Origin: Henriciella mobilis
GTDB lineage: Bacteria > Pseudomonadota > Alphaproteobacteria > Caulobacterales > Hyphomonadaceae
Reading direction: 5' to 3'
DNA: 64,000 nt
NCBI RefSeq assembly: GCF_003576315.1
Contig: NZ_QWFZ01000036.1
Coordinates: forward strand, 62,001 to 126,000
Shown here: positions 27,264 to 36,441 of the stretch, piece by piece
Layout: each line of letters begins with the position of its first letter
How positions within the stretch are numbered: the first letter of the stretch is position 1
Made by a program: the position numbers and the translations under genes
The notes under the pieces: model-generated
What the model was told of the DNA's origin: nothing
Databases searched by the model: none
Seen by the model: only the letters and a program-made list of their open reading frames with translations

Positions 27264-28366
27264 GTTCGTCCGATCTGCCATCGTCGAAATACCGTCACGC
27301 TCCGTCATCGGAACGGTCCTCGCGTCCGGATGGAGATGTGGTGCGGACCATCCGCGGTCATGCAGGCGTCTTGTCGTTCACCCGACCGGAAACGGCCAAC
27401 GCCATCGACGAGCATGTCGTTGTTGCCATGACAGAAGCGCTGCGTGAATGGCGCGAGGCCAGAGAGGTCGACCACGTCATTCTGGATTTCGCGCATCCCG
27501 GCGGTCTGACTTACTCGGGAACCGACCTGCGCTTCCTGGCCAAGTGTGCGAGCTGGGATTTCCGTCAGGCGGTATCCTTCTTTGCGGCGCAGTACCGCCT
27601 CATCGACATGATCCGGCGCTATGACAAGCCGGTAGTAGCGTTCCTTGATGGACGCCTGCTCGGCGGCGCCATCGGGCTTGCCATGGCGGCCGGCCACAGG
27701 GTGGTGACCCCGCAGACAGGCTTCCAGTTTCCGGAAACCCGCGTGGGGCTCGCCCCGGATTCCGGCAGCGCCTGGTATCTCTCGCGCTTGCGTCACCGGA
27801 TTGGCGTTTGGCTGGTGCTTACGGGTACGGAGCTGACGGGCAGCGATCTTGTCTGGTCCGGCCTTGCCACGCACATCGCCGATGCCGAGCAGCTGGAGAC
27901 GCTGAAGGAGAACGTCTGCAATGACGGACCCGGGAGCCTCGGGCCCCCGCACGAGGTCAAGTCCGGATTCCTGGAATCGGCGAGTGAGGAAATCGAGCAC
28001 TGCTTTAGCCATGAAACGGTCGACGGGATCATTGCGGCCCTGTCGGCTGGATCGGACTGGGCGAAAGAGCAGGGCAAGCGGATTGCGAAGACCTGCCCGC
28101 TCTCTGCCGGTGTTGCGCTTCGCCAGCTTCAGACTGGCGCGATCCTGTCAGATCACCGAGAAGCCCTGCGGCTGGAGTATCGTGTTCTCTCGCGGCTGGT
28201 CTGCACGCGCAACTTTCGGGAAGGAATGCGGTCTGTGCTGCTCGATCCGAACACGGCGCCCGAATGGGACCCACCGAGCTTTTCGAGGGTCACCTCGAAC
28301 AGGCTGGCACCCCTCTTCTCGCCACCGCGCGAAGGCGAACTCCAGTTCGCCGACCAGCCCGCCTGA
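27260..28366 (+). CDS. 3-Hydroxyisobutyryl-CoA hydrolase-like crotonase
   Basis: Crotonase-fold protein of 368 residues. The hydrolase branch is suggested by 'YDKPVVAFLDGRLLGGAIGLAMAAGHRVVTPQTGFQFPETRVGLAPDSGSAWYLSRL' (family form PExxIGLFPDxG) and by the long C-terminal helical part with 'SGLATHIADAEQLETL'. Real HIBCH acts in valine breakdown. The usual F/P in 'GLFPD' is A/P here and the GGxxG pattern is present (LLGGAIG), so activity is plausible but the substrate is unsure. A disordered Ser-rich N-terminal tail of about 30 residues is unusual. It converges with the sulP gene four bases away. Confidence 0.8.
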   Translation: MSSSDLPSSKYRHAPSSERSSRPDGDVVRTIRGHAGVLSFTRPETANAIDEHVVVAMTEALREWREAREVDHVILDFAHPGGLTYSGTDLRFLAKCASWDFRQAVSFFAAQYRLIDMIRRYDKPVVAFLDGRLLGGAIGLAMAAGHRVVTPQTGFQFPETRVGLAPDSGSAWYLSRLRHRIGVWLVLTGTELTGSDLVWSGLATHIADAEQLETLKENVCNDGPGSLGPPHEVKSGFLESASEEIEHCFSHETVDGIIAALSAGSDWAKEQGKRIAKTCPLSAGVALRQLQTGAILSDHREALRLEYRVLSRLVCTRNFREGMRSVLLDPNTAPEWDPPSFSRVTSNRLAPLFSPPREGELQFADQPA

Positions 28367-28370
28367 TATC

Positions 28371-30179
28371 TCAGATGCGTTCCAGACCTGCCAGTGCGAG
28401 CGAAGGGCAGGGAATGGCATCGGGCGTCGTCGTCTTCACATCCTTGCTGAAGGCTGACTGCACGCAGTCGAGATCGAGGTCGACCATCGCGTCATAAGTG
28501 TCGAGGTAGACCTTGCCGGTCAGCTCCTCGAGGAAGTGGGACCGCTTCAGCCGGTCCATGACCGGACCTTTGACTTCGGTCAGGTGCAGCGTGACGCCGG
28601 CATCTTTCAGGCGATGATTGATCGCTTCAAGGCTCTCCAAACCGCTGGCGTCGATATGATTGACCGCCGGGCACATCAGGACGAGGTGTTTGAGGTCCGG
28701 CCGGTTGCTGACCACGCAATAGACGGTGTCTTCCAGGAAGCGCGCGTTGGCGAAGTAGAGGCTCTCATCGATGCGGATGATCAGCGCCTTGTCAGAAATC
28801 ACCACGGCATGGCGGTTCACATTCCGGAAATGGTGCGTGCCCGGTACCTGGCCGACTAGGGCAAAGTGCGGCCGGCTTGTGTTGTAGAGGTGCAGGAAGA
28901 GCGACAAGGCAACGCCCGTCGTCACACCGAGCTCTACCCCGGAAAGCAGGGTGATAAGGATCGTGGCCGCCATGGCTGCAAAGTCGGCCTTGGAATAGGA
29001 CCAGACCCGCCAGATCGTCTTCAGGTCGACAAGCGATAGCACCGCAACGATGATGGTTGCGGCCAGCACGGCTTGGGGCAGGTAAAAGAGGTAAGGCGTC
29101 AGGTAGAGCGTCGCGAGCGCGATGCCGATGGCCGTGAAGGCGCCGGCCGCTGGCGTCTCGGCGCCCGCGTCGAAGTTCACCGCAGACCGGGCAAGCCCGC
29201 CTGTCACAGGATAGCCGCTGGACACACCGGCCGCCATGCTGGCGGCGCCGAGGCCGATCAGCTCCTGGTTCGGGCTGACCCGCTGGCGCCGCTTCGCCGC
29301 CAGGGTCTGGGCAACGGAAACCGATTCGACAAAGCCGATCAGGCTGATCAGGGCGGCAGAGCCGGCCAGCTGCATCCAGGTGTCCCTGTCAAAGGCGGGC
29401 AGGCCGATGTCCGGCAGGTTGCGAGGCACGTCACCAAGGATGCGTACGCCATCCTCATCGAGCCTCAGGAGTGCGACGGCGAGAATACTGACAATCACAG
29501 CAAAGACCGGACCGGTGCGAGTGGCGATGGTCGCCGCTTTCTCCGACAGGCCGGCCTTCAGCAACAATGGCTTGAGAAACTTCCGCGATCCGAACAGGAA
29601 AACCAGCGAAGCGCCGCCAATGATCAGCGTTGGCAGGCTCGTTTCAGGCAGGCTGCGGGCGAGCGCGAGGACGATCTCGAACAGGTTGTGGCCGCCTGCC
29701 TCGACGCCGAGTATATGCTTCAGCTGCGAGGCGGCGATAATGATGCCCGAGGCTGTGATGAAGCCCGAAACGACTGGATGGCTCAGGAAGTTGGCGAGAA
29801 ACCCCATTCGCAGCAGGCCGAGCGCGAAAAGGATTGCGCCCGACATGAATGCCAGGATCAGCGCGGCCTGCACATAGGCATCAGAGCCAGGCGCTGCGAT
29901 CTTTCCGGCGGCCGCGGCCGTCATCAACGACAGAATGGCGACAGGGCCGACCGCAAGCGTCCGACTGGTGCCGAAGATGGCGTAGGCAATCAGCGGCAGG
30001 ATCGACGCGTATAGCCCGATCTGCGGCGGCAGGCCTGCCAGCATCGCATAGGCGAGTGACTGCGGGATCAGCATGATGGTCACGATGACCGCCGCGATCA
30101 GGTCGTTGACCAGCGTTTCTCGGCGGTACTCGCGCCCCCATTCCAGGATGGGGAAGTATCTCGACAGCCGGAATGGCAT
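28371..30179 (-). CDS. SulP-family anion transporter with STAS domain
   Basis: Inner-membrane SLC26/SulP protein of 602 residues moving sulfate, bicarbonate or a related anion. It has about 12 membrane helices with 'DLIAAVIVTIMLIPQSLAYAMLAGLPPQIGLYASILP' and 'YPVTGGLARSAVNFDAGAETPAAGAFTAI' as family signatures, and a C-terminal STAS domain (about 440-560; 'VLMCPAVNHIDASGLESLEAIN'). It is the last gene of a minus-strand operon with a persulfide-dioxygenase-like gene and an ArsR regulator, which suggests export or uptake of sulfite, sulfate or thiosulfate. The start is 18 bases after the metallohydrolase stop. Confidence 0.92.
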   Translation of the reverse strand: MPFRLSRYFPILEWGREYRRETLVNDLIAAVIVTIMLIPQSLAYAMLAGLPPQIGLYASILPLIAYAIFGTSRTLAVGPVAILSLMTAAAAGKIAAPGSDAYVQAALILAFMSGAILFALGLLRMGFLANFLSHPVVSGFITASGIIIAASQLKHILGVEAGGHNLFEIVLALARSLPETSLPTLIIGGASLVFLFGSRKFLKPLLLKAGLSEKAATIATRTGPVFAVIVSILAVALLRLDEDGVRILGDVPRNLPDIGLPAFDRDTWMQLAGSAALISLIGFVESVSVAQTLAAKRRQRVSPNQELIGLGAASMAAGVSSGYPVTGGLARSAVNFDAGAETPAAGAFTAIGIALATLYLTPYLFYLPQAVLAATIIVAVLSLVDLKTIWRVWSYSKADFAAMAATILITLLSGVELGVTTGVALSLFLHLYNTSRPHFALVGQVPGTHHFRNVNRHAVVISDKALIIRIDESLYFANARFLEDTVYCVVSNRPDLKHLVLMCPAVNHIDASGLESLEAINHRLKDAGVTLHLTEVKGPVMDRLKRSHFLEELTGKVYLDTYDAMVDLDLDCVQSAFSKDVKTTTPDAIPCPSLALAGLERI

Positions 30180-30197
30180 GCTGGTTTGCCCCCTCGT

Positions 30198-31064
30198 TTA
30201 CAGCGCGTTGATCGGCAGTTTCATGTAGCGCTGTCCATTGTCCTCAGGCTCGGGCAGGTTGCCCGCGCGCATGTTGATCTGGACTGAAGGCAGGATCAAC
30301 TTCGGCATGGCCAGTGTCGCATCGCGTTCGGTGCGCATCTTGATGAATGCCTCGCGTGTCGTGCCGGTCTTCACATGGATATTGTGCGCCTTCTCTTCGC
30401 CGATCGTGGTTTCCCATACGAATTCGTCGCGGCCCGGCGCCTTGTAGTCGTGGCACAGGAAGACGCGCGTCTCATCGGGCAGTGAAAACAGCTTCTGGAT
30501 GGAGTCGAAGAGCGTGCCGGCATCGCCGCCGGGAAAGTCGCAGCGCGCGGTTCCGAAATCCGGCATGAAGATTGTGTCGCCGACGAAGAGCGCATCGCCG
30601 ATCAGGTGGCTCATGCAGGCAGGCGTGTGGCCGGGCGTATGGATCGCCTTGGCCTCTATCGTGCCGATCCGGTAGGTTTCGCCATCCTTGAAGAGGTGAT
30701 CGAACTGGCTGCCATCGGTGTGGAAGCTCTGACCTTCGTTGAAGATCCTGGCGAAGACTTTTTGAACCGTCGAAATGTGTTCGCCGATGCCTGTGCGTCC
30801 GCCGAGCTGGCTCTTGATGTAAGGCGCAGCAGTGAGATGGTCGGCGTGGACGTGCGTATCGATGATCCACTCGACCGTCAGGCCCTTGTCTCGCACGAAG
30901 GCGATCAGCTGATCGGCCGATTGCGTGCTGGTGCGCCCCGAGGCCTGATCGAAATCGAGGAGCGAGTCGACGATCGCAGCCTTGTCGGTGGACGGGTCCC
31001 AGACGACGTAGCTGATCGTATTGGTGGCGTCGTCGAAGAACCCTTGAACCATTGGTTTGGTCAT
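30198..31064 (-). CDS. MBL-fold metallohydrolase, persulfide dioxygenase/Blh type
   Basis: A 288-residue metallo-beta-lactamase-fold enzyme. It has the HxHxDH motif (DTHVHADHLTAA), a His in HTPGHTPACM, the metal-bridging Asp region 'LFVGDTIFMPDFGTARCDFPGGDAGTLF' and 'LCHDY' near the end. 'GTARCDFPGGDA' is characteristic of the ETHE1/persulfide dioxygenase and Blh group, which oxidises glutathione persulfide to sulfite with mononuclear iron. It lacks a rhodanese domain. It lies downstream of an ArsR regulator, the same partnership as bigR-blh in Agrobacterium/Xylella. Confidence 0.88.
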   Translation of the reverse strand: MTKPMVQGFFDDATNTISYVVWDPSTDKAAIVDSLLDFDQASGRTSTQSADQLIAFVRDKGLTVEWIIDTHVHADHLTAAPYIKSQLGGRTGIGEHISTVQKVFARIFNEGQSFHTDGSQFDHLFKDGETYRIGTIEAKAIHTPGHTPACMSHLIGDALFVGDTIFMPDFGTARCDFPGGDAGTLFDSIQKLFSLPDETRVFLCHDYKAPGRDEFVWETTIGEEKAHNIHVKTGTTREAFIKMRTERDATLAMPKLILPSVQINMRAGNLPEPEDNGQRYMKLPINAL

Positions 31065-31083
31065 GGGTCTGTTTCCTTTTTCG

Positions 31084-31476
31084 TTAGCTGACGATCCGGG
31101 CGAAATGCCCTGAACCGCTGGATTGAGGTGAGCTGGACCCGGGGGGCGCAGGTGGCTTGGAAGCAGGTGCTGGCTTGTCGAGCATCACCGCGCAAAGCGC
31201 ATCGACCATGGCACCGGCGCGGGAGCTGTCCGACAAGCGATAGAAAATCGACTTGGCATCCCGCCGGGTCTCGACAAGGCCTTCGTCGCGAAGCTTGGCG
31301 AGCTCACGTGAGAGGCGCGGCTGCTGGATGCCAAGGGTCTGCTCGATCTCGCTGACGGAGAGTTCTTTGTCGCGCAGTTGGCAGCAGATCATCAAACGGG
31401 CCGGATGGGCGAGCGCCTTGAGCAAGGCGGTGGCTTCTCCGGCCAGCGGTTGCATCTTGTCCATGTCGAGGCTCAT
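31084..31476 (-). CDS. ArsR-family repressor, BigR/SqrR-like
   Basis: A 130-residue winged-helix regulator. The DNA-binding part is 'ELSVSEIEQTLGIQQPRLSRELAKLRDEGLVETRRDAKSIFYRL'. Cys31/Cys32 in 'RLMICCQLRD' and Cys95 in 'DALCAVM' are placed about like the two sensing Cys residues of persulfide sensors BigR and SqrR (their spacing is about 66; here 63-64). No metal-site ELCVCDL motif is seen, so persulfide rather than arsenic or zinc sensing is likely. The ATG at 31476 overlaps the peroxiredoxin stop; the longer frame is only upstream coding overlap. The C-terminal tail is Pro/Ser-rich. Confidence 0.87.
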   Translation of the reverse strand: MSLDMDKMQPLAGEATALLKALAHPARLMICCQLRDKELSVSEIEQTLGIQQPRLSRELAKLRDEGLVETRRDAKSIFYRLSDSSRAGAMVDALCAVMLDKPAPASKPPAPPGSSSPQSSGSGHFARIVS

Positions 31477-32141
31477 TGTCCGGCCTCCTTGTGGGTATAG
31501 TACCAGGCGCCGCCATTCATCGCGGCGCGGGCGTCGGCTTCGCGAATATCGGCCGGTGCAGGCAGGACGGCGGCCTCGCCGGGTGTCCAACCCTCAGGGG
31601 TTGAAACGCCTTCCCGGTCAGAGGTCTGCAATGCGGCCAGTACGCGCAGGATTTCCTCCACCGAGCGGCCAATCGCAAGGGGGTAATGAATCATTGCCCG
31701 GATGATGCCGTTCGGATCGATGAAGAAGACGGAGCGGACCGCGGCGGTGGAATCCGAGGAGTCGTGGACCATGCCATAAGCACGGGCGACAGACATGGAG
31801 ATGTCTTCGACAATCGGGAAGGTGATCCGCACGCCGAAACGCGCCTCGATATCCTGCACCCAGGCCAGATGCGCATACAGGCTGTCCACTGACAGGCCGA
31901 GCAGTTCGCAATCCATCGCCCTGAAACGGTCGATCTGGTTCTGGAAAGTGATGAACTCCGAGGTGCAGACAGGCGTGAAATCTGCTGGATGCGAGAAAAA
32001 GACGAGCCAGCGGCCATGAAAATCCGACAGGCGGACGAGGCCTTCCGTTGTGCGCGCCTCGAAGTCCGGCGCACGCGATCCGATCTTTGCGCTGGGCAGT
32101 TGCGAGGGCGCGTCAGTGGCAATGTCGTTTGCGTCGGGCAT
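31473..32141 (-). CDS. 1-Cys peroxiredoxin (Prx6 family)
   Basis: Thiol peroxidase of 222 residues that reduces peroxides and possibly persulfide-related oxidants. The active-site motif 'FFSHPADFTPVCTSEF' holds the peroxidatic Cys; 'DCELLGLSVDSLYAHLAW' and the C-terminal arm 'YPLAIGRSVEEILRVLAALQTSD' fit the Prx6 subgroup. No resolving Cys in the usual 2-Cys position is seen. It is the first gene of the operon peroxiredoxin-arsR-metallohydrolase-sulP and stands behind an AT-rich candidate operator. Its stop overlaps the regulator start by four bases (ATGA). Confidence 0.92.
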   Translation of the reverse strand: MPDANDIATDAPSQLPSAKIGSRAPDFEARTTEGLVRLSDFHGRWLVFFSHPADFTPVCTSEFITFQNQIDRFRAMDCELLGLSVDSLYAHLAWVQDIEARFGVRITFPIVEDISMSVARAYGMVHDSSDSTAAVRSVFFIDPNGIIRAMIHYPLAIGRSVEEILRVLAALQTSDREGVSTPEGWTPGEAAVLPAPADIREADARAAMNGGAWYYTHKEAGQ

Positions 32142-32168
32142 GCTGAATCCTCATTCCCAGTTCAAATG

Positions 32169-32182
32169 TTTACAATTTACAA
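32169..32182. promoter_or_regulatory. AT-rich tandem TTTACAA repeat, candidate ArsR operator/promoter
   Basis: Two adjacent copies of TTTACAA, followed by TAATGTCAA, lie 28 bp upstream of the peroxiredoxin start. On the minus strand TTGACA (32186-32191) could serve as a -35 element. This is a short AT-rich island in GC-rich DNA, as expected for BigR-type operators. Confidence 0.4.
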
Positions 32183-32277
32183 TAATGTCAAGTGTTGTGA
32201 GCCTGCGCCTGCTTTGATGGCGTGTCCAAGGCCGGATAAGAAGGTGCGGACACCGGCTCAGTACGCAGATTCCAAAC

Positions 32278-32307
32278 AAAAAAAGGCGCCGGTTTGAAAC
32301 CGGCGCC
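32278..32307 (-). terminator. Rho-independent terminator after the TonB receptor gene
   Basis: A stem of about 11 bp (GGCGCCGGTTT with AAACCGGCGCC, 32285-32307) is followed on the minus strand by a run of seven T (32278-32284). It lies 31 bp after the receptor stop and separates it from the downstream peroxiredoxin operon. Confidence 0.88.
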
Positions 32308-32337
32308 AGCTATGTCGGGAGGAATTTTTGTACGCTG

Positions 32338-34983
32338 CTAGAAGCGGTAGGTCAGTGAAGCGCCGTAAGTACGTGGCTTTCCGGCGAACCGCATGATCAC
32401 GTTCGCGTTGGAAGTGATCTGCTGCCAATAGTACTCATCGGTCAGGTTGCGGCCCCAGAGTGAGACTTCCCAGCCGCTTTCGAGCGAATAGAGCCCGATC
32501 GAACCGTTGAGAATGCCGTAGGAGTCGATGTCATAGAGCGGGTTGTCTGGGTCGCCGGCCGTCGAGTCGCTCTGCCAGCGGCCGTTCAGCGTGGCCTGCA
32601 GGCCGAGCGTCGGCGAAATCGGCTTGTCATAGAGCAGCGTCAGGCTGGCAGCCGTTTCCGGGCTGTAGAGGAACGGATCGCCTTCGACATTGGTCGGCTG
32701 GCCGGCAAAGTCGAACGTATCGAAGCTGCCATACTCCATATTGAGGAGCGTGAGACCGCCAATCGCCGTCAGCTCGTCCGTCAGCAGCCAGGTAACTTCC
32801 GCGTCAAGGCCGTAGGCTTTGGCCTCCGGTGCGTTCTGCAACTGTGACAGTGCCGTATAGATCGGGTCCGGGAAGAATTGCGCGCCTTGCTTGTCTTCAT
32901 AATCATAGTAGAACAGCGAAGCGTTGGCCTGCATCCGGCCATCCAGCAGGCCGGCCTTCATGCCAAGCTCATAGGCGAGCAGGCTTTCCTGCGTTGCCGG
33001 GAAGTTCTGCTCTGCCTTGGAGGCGGCATTGACCGGCGTCGCAGCGGATTTGTAACCTTTCGACACCGAGCCAAAGAGCAGCAGGTTCTCCATGTTGGTC
33101 GGCGTGTAGTTTGCCACGACCCGCCAGGAGAGATTGTCTTCATCGACATTCGATTCGACAGGGCCGAAGCTGTTTTTGACGTTGCTGTAGGTGTTGCAGC
33201 TATTCTCCAGGAGCGGGGCCGGCGGCGCCGTCACATCAGGATAGAAACCGACGAAGAAGAAGCGGTTGAAAATGTTCACGTTCGGCTGCATTGAGCCGTC
33301 AATGTCGCCGGAGCACCCGATATAGTCCTGTTCATCCTGCGTGTAGCGCACGCCGGTGATCAGCTCCCACTCCGGCGTCAGGCGCCAGTTGGCATTGGCG
33401 AAGATGCTGGCGCTTGTAGACTCGAATTCGCCGATGTCCCGGTACTTCTGGAACGATCCGAGGATTTCAGCCGGTGAATAGGGCAGGCCGGACTCCGGAT
33501 CGACATTCAGCGAGTTGATGAAGGCCGTCTGCTGCGCAATCGCCGCCGCATAGGCTGCCGGGTTCGCCTGCTCGAGCTGCACCAGCGCCGGGTTCAGCAG
33601 TCTCAGCGTGTTCTCGGTATCGTAAGCCAGACCTGTTGCGATCGTGCTGATGAAATTGCTGTTGGCATTGTCACGCAGAAGCGTCTGGTTCGAGTCCGTG
33701 ATCTCGTCCTTGGAATAATAGACGCCGACCATCCAGTCCGCGATGCCGGTTGAGCCTTCAAGGCGGAATTCCTGGCTGAAGGATTCGATTTCGGCATCAA
33801 TGTCCTGAAGCAGGATAGCCGCCGGGGCTCCCGACCAGTCGAGCAGGGCTTCACGCTGCAGGTCGTTGTAGCCGGTCAGCGAGGACAGCTGCATGCCATT
33901 GTCGAACCGCCAGTCGACGCCAAGCTTGTAGGCGTTGAAGCTGGAGTCTTCCTCAAGCGGACCATCAAAGCCCGAAATGCCGAACTGCGTGCTGGCGCGG
34001 GCCGAGGTCGGCGCCCATTCAGCGGTTTCAGCATCTGTCGGATTGTTGTTCAGCACATAGTCCACAACGCCTGGCGCGTTGAAGGCGGCGGCGCCGCCAG
34101 CAAACGGGCTGAGCGGGTTGGTGGCCGGGGTAAGGCCAATGGCCTGACCGCCGATCGTGTCAGAGTTATTGGTCCAGCCATTCCAGGAAAGGTCGACGTC
34201 GATGTTGCTGGTTGGCTGCCAGGCGAAGGCGGCGCGGAAACCGGTCTTGTCGATCGTGCCGCGGTCTTGGCCGGTGAGGTCGGAAACCTGCCAGCCTTCT
34301 TCGCTGCTCTCGTGACGGGCGGCAAAGCGGGCCTGGACATTGTCGGCCAGCGGCACGTTGATCATGCCTTCATAATTGATGGTGTCGTAATTGCCGACAT
34401 CGAGGCCGAGACTGCCTTCGAATTCATCGCCAGGCTTGTTGGTGACGACGTTGATCAGGCCGGCCGTGGTATTGCGGCCGAAGAGGGTGCCCTGCGGACC
34501 TTTCAGGACTTCGACACGGTTCACGTCGAAAACCGGGCCGGAGTTCATGAACGGGAATGGATAGGCGACCTCGTCAACATAGGTGCCGACGGTCGATGTC
34601 GCGGAAACGTTGATCGTATTGAAGCCGATACCGCGCAGCGTGTAGGTCGGCACGCCCTGATAGGACTGCGACACGGTGAAGGACGGGATGACTGATTGGA
34701 GGTCATCGACGCTGTTGACGCGCAGGTCATCAAGCTGGTCTTCGCCAAACGCCTGGATAGACATCGGAACGTCGAGCACCGATTCTTCCTTGCGCTGGGC
34801 GGTCACCTGGATCGAGGTCAGACGGCGATCGCTGTCGACTTCGGCTTCTGCTGCGGCCTCTTCGGATGCGGCTGCCGCGCCGGTGTCATTATCCTGCGCG
34901 ACAGCGGCCGGACCGAAGCCCGCCAGAAGCGCCAGCGACGTGGTCGTGACAAGACTGTGGCGTAGTGAAACTCTGAGAACCAT
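32338..34983 (-). CDS. TonB-dependent receptor
   Basis: Outer-membrane receptor of 881 residues. The signal peptide (MVLRVSLRHSLVTTTSLALLA..., cut near AVAQ) is followed by an acidic linker, the TonB-box-like 'RRLTSIQVTAQRKEES' and a plug ('VDDLQSVIPSFTVSQ', 'VEVLKGPQGTLFGRNTTAGLINVVTNKP'). The beta-barrel ends in 'TYGASLTYRF', with the usual terminal Phe. This class in sphingomonads and Caulobacter takes up many organic substrates. GGGAGGAAAAT precedes the ATG at 34983; the longer frame adds no family sequence. It follows an acyl-CoA dehydrogenase gene on the same strand, so a lipid- or terpenoid-like substrate is possible. Confidence 0.93.
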   Translation of the reverse strand: MVLRVSLRHSLVTTTSLALLAGFGPAAVAQDNDTGAAAASEEAAAEAEVDSDRRLTSIQVTAQRKEESVLDVPMSIQAFGEDQLDDLRVNSVDDLQSVIPSFTVSQSYQGVPTYTLRGIGFNTINVSATSTVGTYVDEVAYPFPFMNSGPVFDVNRVEVLKGPQGTLFGRNTTAGLINVVTNKPGDEFEGSLGLDVGNYDTINYEGMINVPLADNVQARFAARHESSEEGWQVSDLTGQDRGTIDKTGFRAAFAWQPTSNIDVDLSWNGWTNNSDTIGGQAIGLTPATNPLSPFAGGAAAFNAPGVVDYVLNNNPTDAETAEWAPTSARASTQFGISGFDGPLEEDSSFNAYKLGVDWRFDNGMQLSSLTGYNDLQREALLDWSGAPAAILLQDIDAEIESFSQEFRLEGSTGIADWMVGVYYSKDEITDSNQTLLRDNANSNFISTIATGLAYDTENTLRLLNPALVQLEQANPAAYAAAIAQQTAFINSLNVDPESGLPYSPAEILGSFQKYRDIGEFESTSASIFANANWRLTPEWELITGVRYTQDEQDYIGCSGDIDGSMQPNVNIFNRFFFVGFYPDVTAPPAPLLENSCNTYSNVKNSFGPVESNVDEDNLSWRVVANYTPTNMENLLLFGSVSKGYKSAATPVNAASKAEQNFPATQESLLAYELGMKAGLLDGRMQANASLFYYDYEDKQGAQFFPDPIYTALSQLQNAPEAKAYGLDAEVTWLLTDELTAIGGLTLLNMEYGSFDTFDFAGQPTNVEGDPFLYSPETAASLTLLYDKPISPTLGLQATLNGRWQSDSTAGDPDNPLYDIDSYGILNGSIGLYSLESGWEVSLWGRNLTDEYYWQQITSNANVIMRFAGKPRTYGASLTYRF

Positions 34984-35098
34984 ATTTTCCTCCCTGTCCG
35001 GGTTTTCCCGGTTGTCGGTTATCAAGGCGCGATGGTTCACGCAGACGGGGAGTCTTACAAGCTATCGGAAATGACAGGGGCCGATATTTATTACAGGT

Positions 35099-36301
35099 TC
35101 AGAGTTTGAGGAGCAGCTTCGCCATCACATTTCGCTGCACCTCGTTCGACCCGCCATAAATCGACCCTGCGCGGTTATTGAGATAGCGCGGCATGGCCGT
35201 GAGGCTGTGCTGGGGGCCGATTGGTTCGATATTTGAGCCGGGCTGACGCGCGGCCATCTGATCGACATTGCCGTAGAGGCCCGCCGCTTCGATGGCCAGT
35301 TCGTCAATCCGCTGCATGGTTTCGGTCCGGGCGGTCTTCAGCATCGATGAGGCCGGCCCCGGATTGCCGCCCCCGGCAAGTGCCGCCGTGACGCGTTTTT
35401 CCGTTATGACGATCCCTTCCAGGGCTATCTTCGTGTCGGTAAAACGCCGCTGGAAAGCCGGATCGCTGGCAAGTGGCCGGCCACCGCCGGCCGGTTCTGC
35501 GTGGGCCATGATCCGGATGCGCTCAAGAGCCGCTTCGAGACCAGCGGAGTTGCCGCCACCGCGTTCGAATTCGAGTAGATACTTCGCGACCGTCCAGCCA
35601 TCATTTTCCTCACCGAGGCGACCGGATTTCGGCACGCGGACATCGTCGAAGAAGACCTGGTTGACCTCGTGTTCGCCAGCCAGCGTGATGATGGGTTCCA
35701 CGCGAATACCAGGAAGGTTCATGTCCAGAAGGAGGAATGTGATACCCTGCTGTGGCTTGCCCTCGGTGGAGGTGCGCACCAGACAGAACATCTTGTTGGC
35801 ATGATGGGCCTGTGTCGTCCAGATCTTTGAGCCGTTGAGGATATAGTCGTCACCATCAGAGACGGCGCGCATTTGAAGACTTGCAAGGTCGGAGCCGGCC
35901 CCCGGCTCTGAGTAGCCCTGGCACCAATAGTCCTCGCCTGAAAGGATGCGGGGCAGGTAATAGGCTTTCTGCTCTTCTGTACCGTATCCCATGATGCATG
36001 GGCCAACCATGTGCAGGCCCATGGGAGAGAGAGAAGGCGTCCCCGCGCGCGCGCATTCCGAGGCGAAAATGTACTTTTCCATCTCGTCCCAGCCGGGACC
36101 GCCATACTTTTCCGGCCAGTGTGGTGCGGCCCATCCCTTTTCGTTCAGGATTTTCAGCCAGGGCTTGCTGTGCTGCGGCTCGCTGAAAACGCTCGTGGAC
36201 AGTCGGCCGGCCTGCGCCAGCTCCGGCGTCAGGTTTTCCTCAAGAAACATTCTGACTTCACGGCGAAAATCTTCGTGCTTCTGATCAAGCGTGAGTTTCA
36301 T
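35099..36301 (-). CDS. Acyl-CoA dehydrogenase family protein
   Basis: FAD-dependent dehydrogenase of 400 residues. Motifs: 'WCQGYSEPGAGSDLASLQMRA' (FAD/substrate binding), 'YILNGSKIWTTQAHHANKMFCLVRT', 'FFDDVRVPKSGRLGEENDGWTVAKYLLEFERGG' and the C-terminal 'NNRAGSIYGGSNEVQRNVMAKLLL'. The last motif and the 'LEFERGGG' stretch are typical of the FadE17-type large group used in steroid, terpenoid and branched acid breakdown. The exact substrate is unknown. The start at 36301 follows GGGAGGGCGGGTC; upstream frame codons overlap the divergent regulator region. It diverges from a LuxR-type regulator. Confidence 0.9.
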   Translation of the reverse strand: MKLTLDQKHEDFRREVRMFLEENLTPELAQAGRLSTSVFSEPQHSKPWLKILNEKGWAAPHWPEKYGGPGWDEMEKYIFASECARAGTPSLSPMGLHMVGPCIMGYGTEEQKAYYLPRILSGEDYWCQGYSEPGAGSDLASLQMRAVSDGDDYILNGSKIWTTQAHHANKMFCLVRTSTEGKPQQGITFLLLDMNLPGIRVEPIITLAGEHEVNQVFFDDVRVPKSGRLGEENDGWTVAKYLLEFERGGGNSAGLEAALERIRIMAHAEPAGGGRPLASDPAFQRRFTDTKIALEGIVITEKRVTAALAGGGNPGPASSMLKTARTETMQRIDELAIEAAGLYGNVDQMAARQPGSNIEPIGPQHSLTAMPRYLNNRAGSIYGGSNEVQRNVMAKLLLKL

Positions 36302-36441
36302 GACCCGCCCTCCCTGCTTATCTTTTTTTGGGCTCAGCTGCCCTTGAGTTAAACTTGCAGTGACGGGTGGCAATCGACAAGCTGCTAGTTGTAATAGGGT
36401 TCTGAAGTTGGACGTCCACGACACACTCGGCACCTTTGAAC

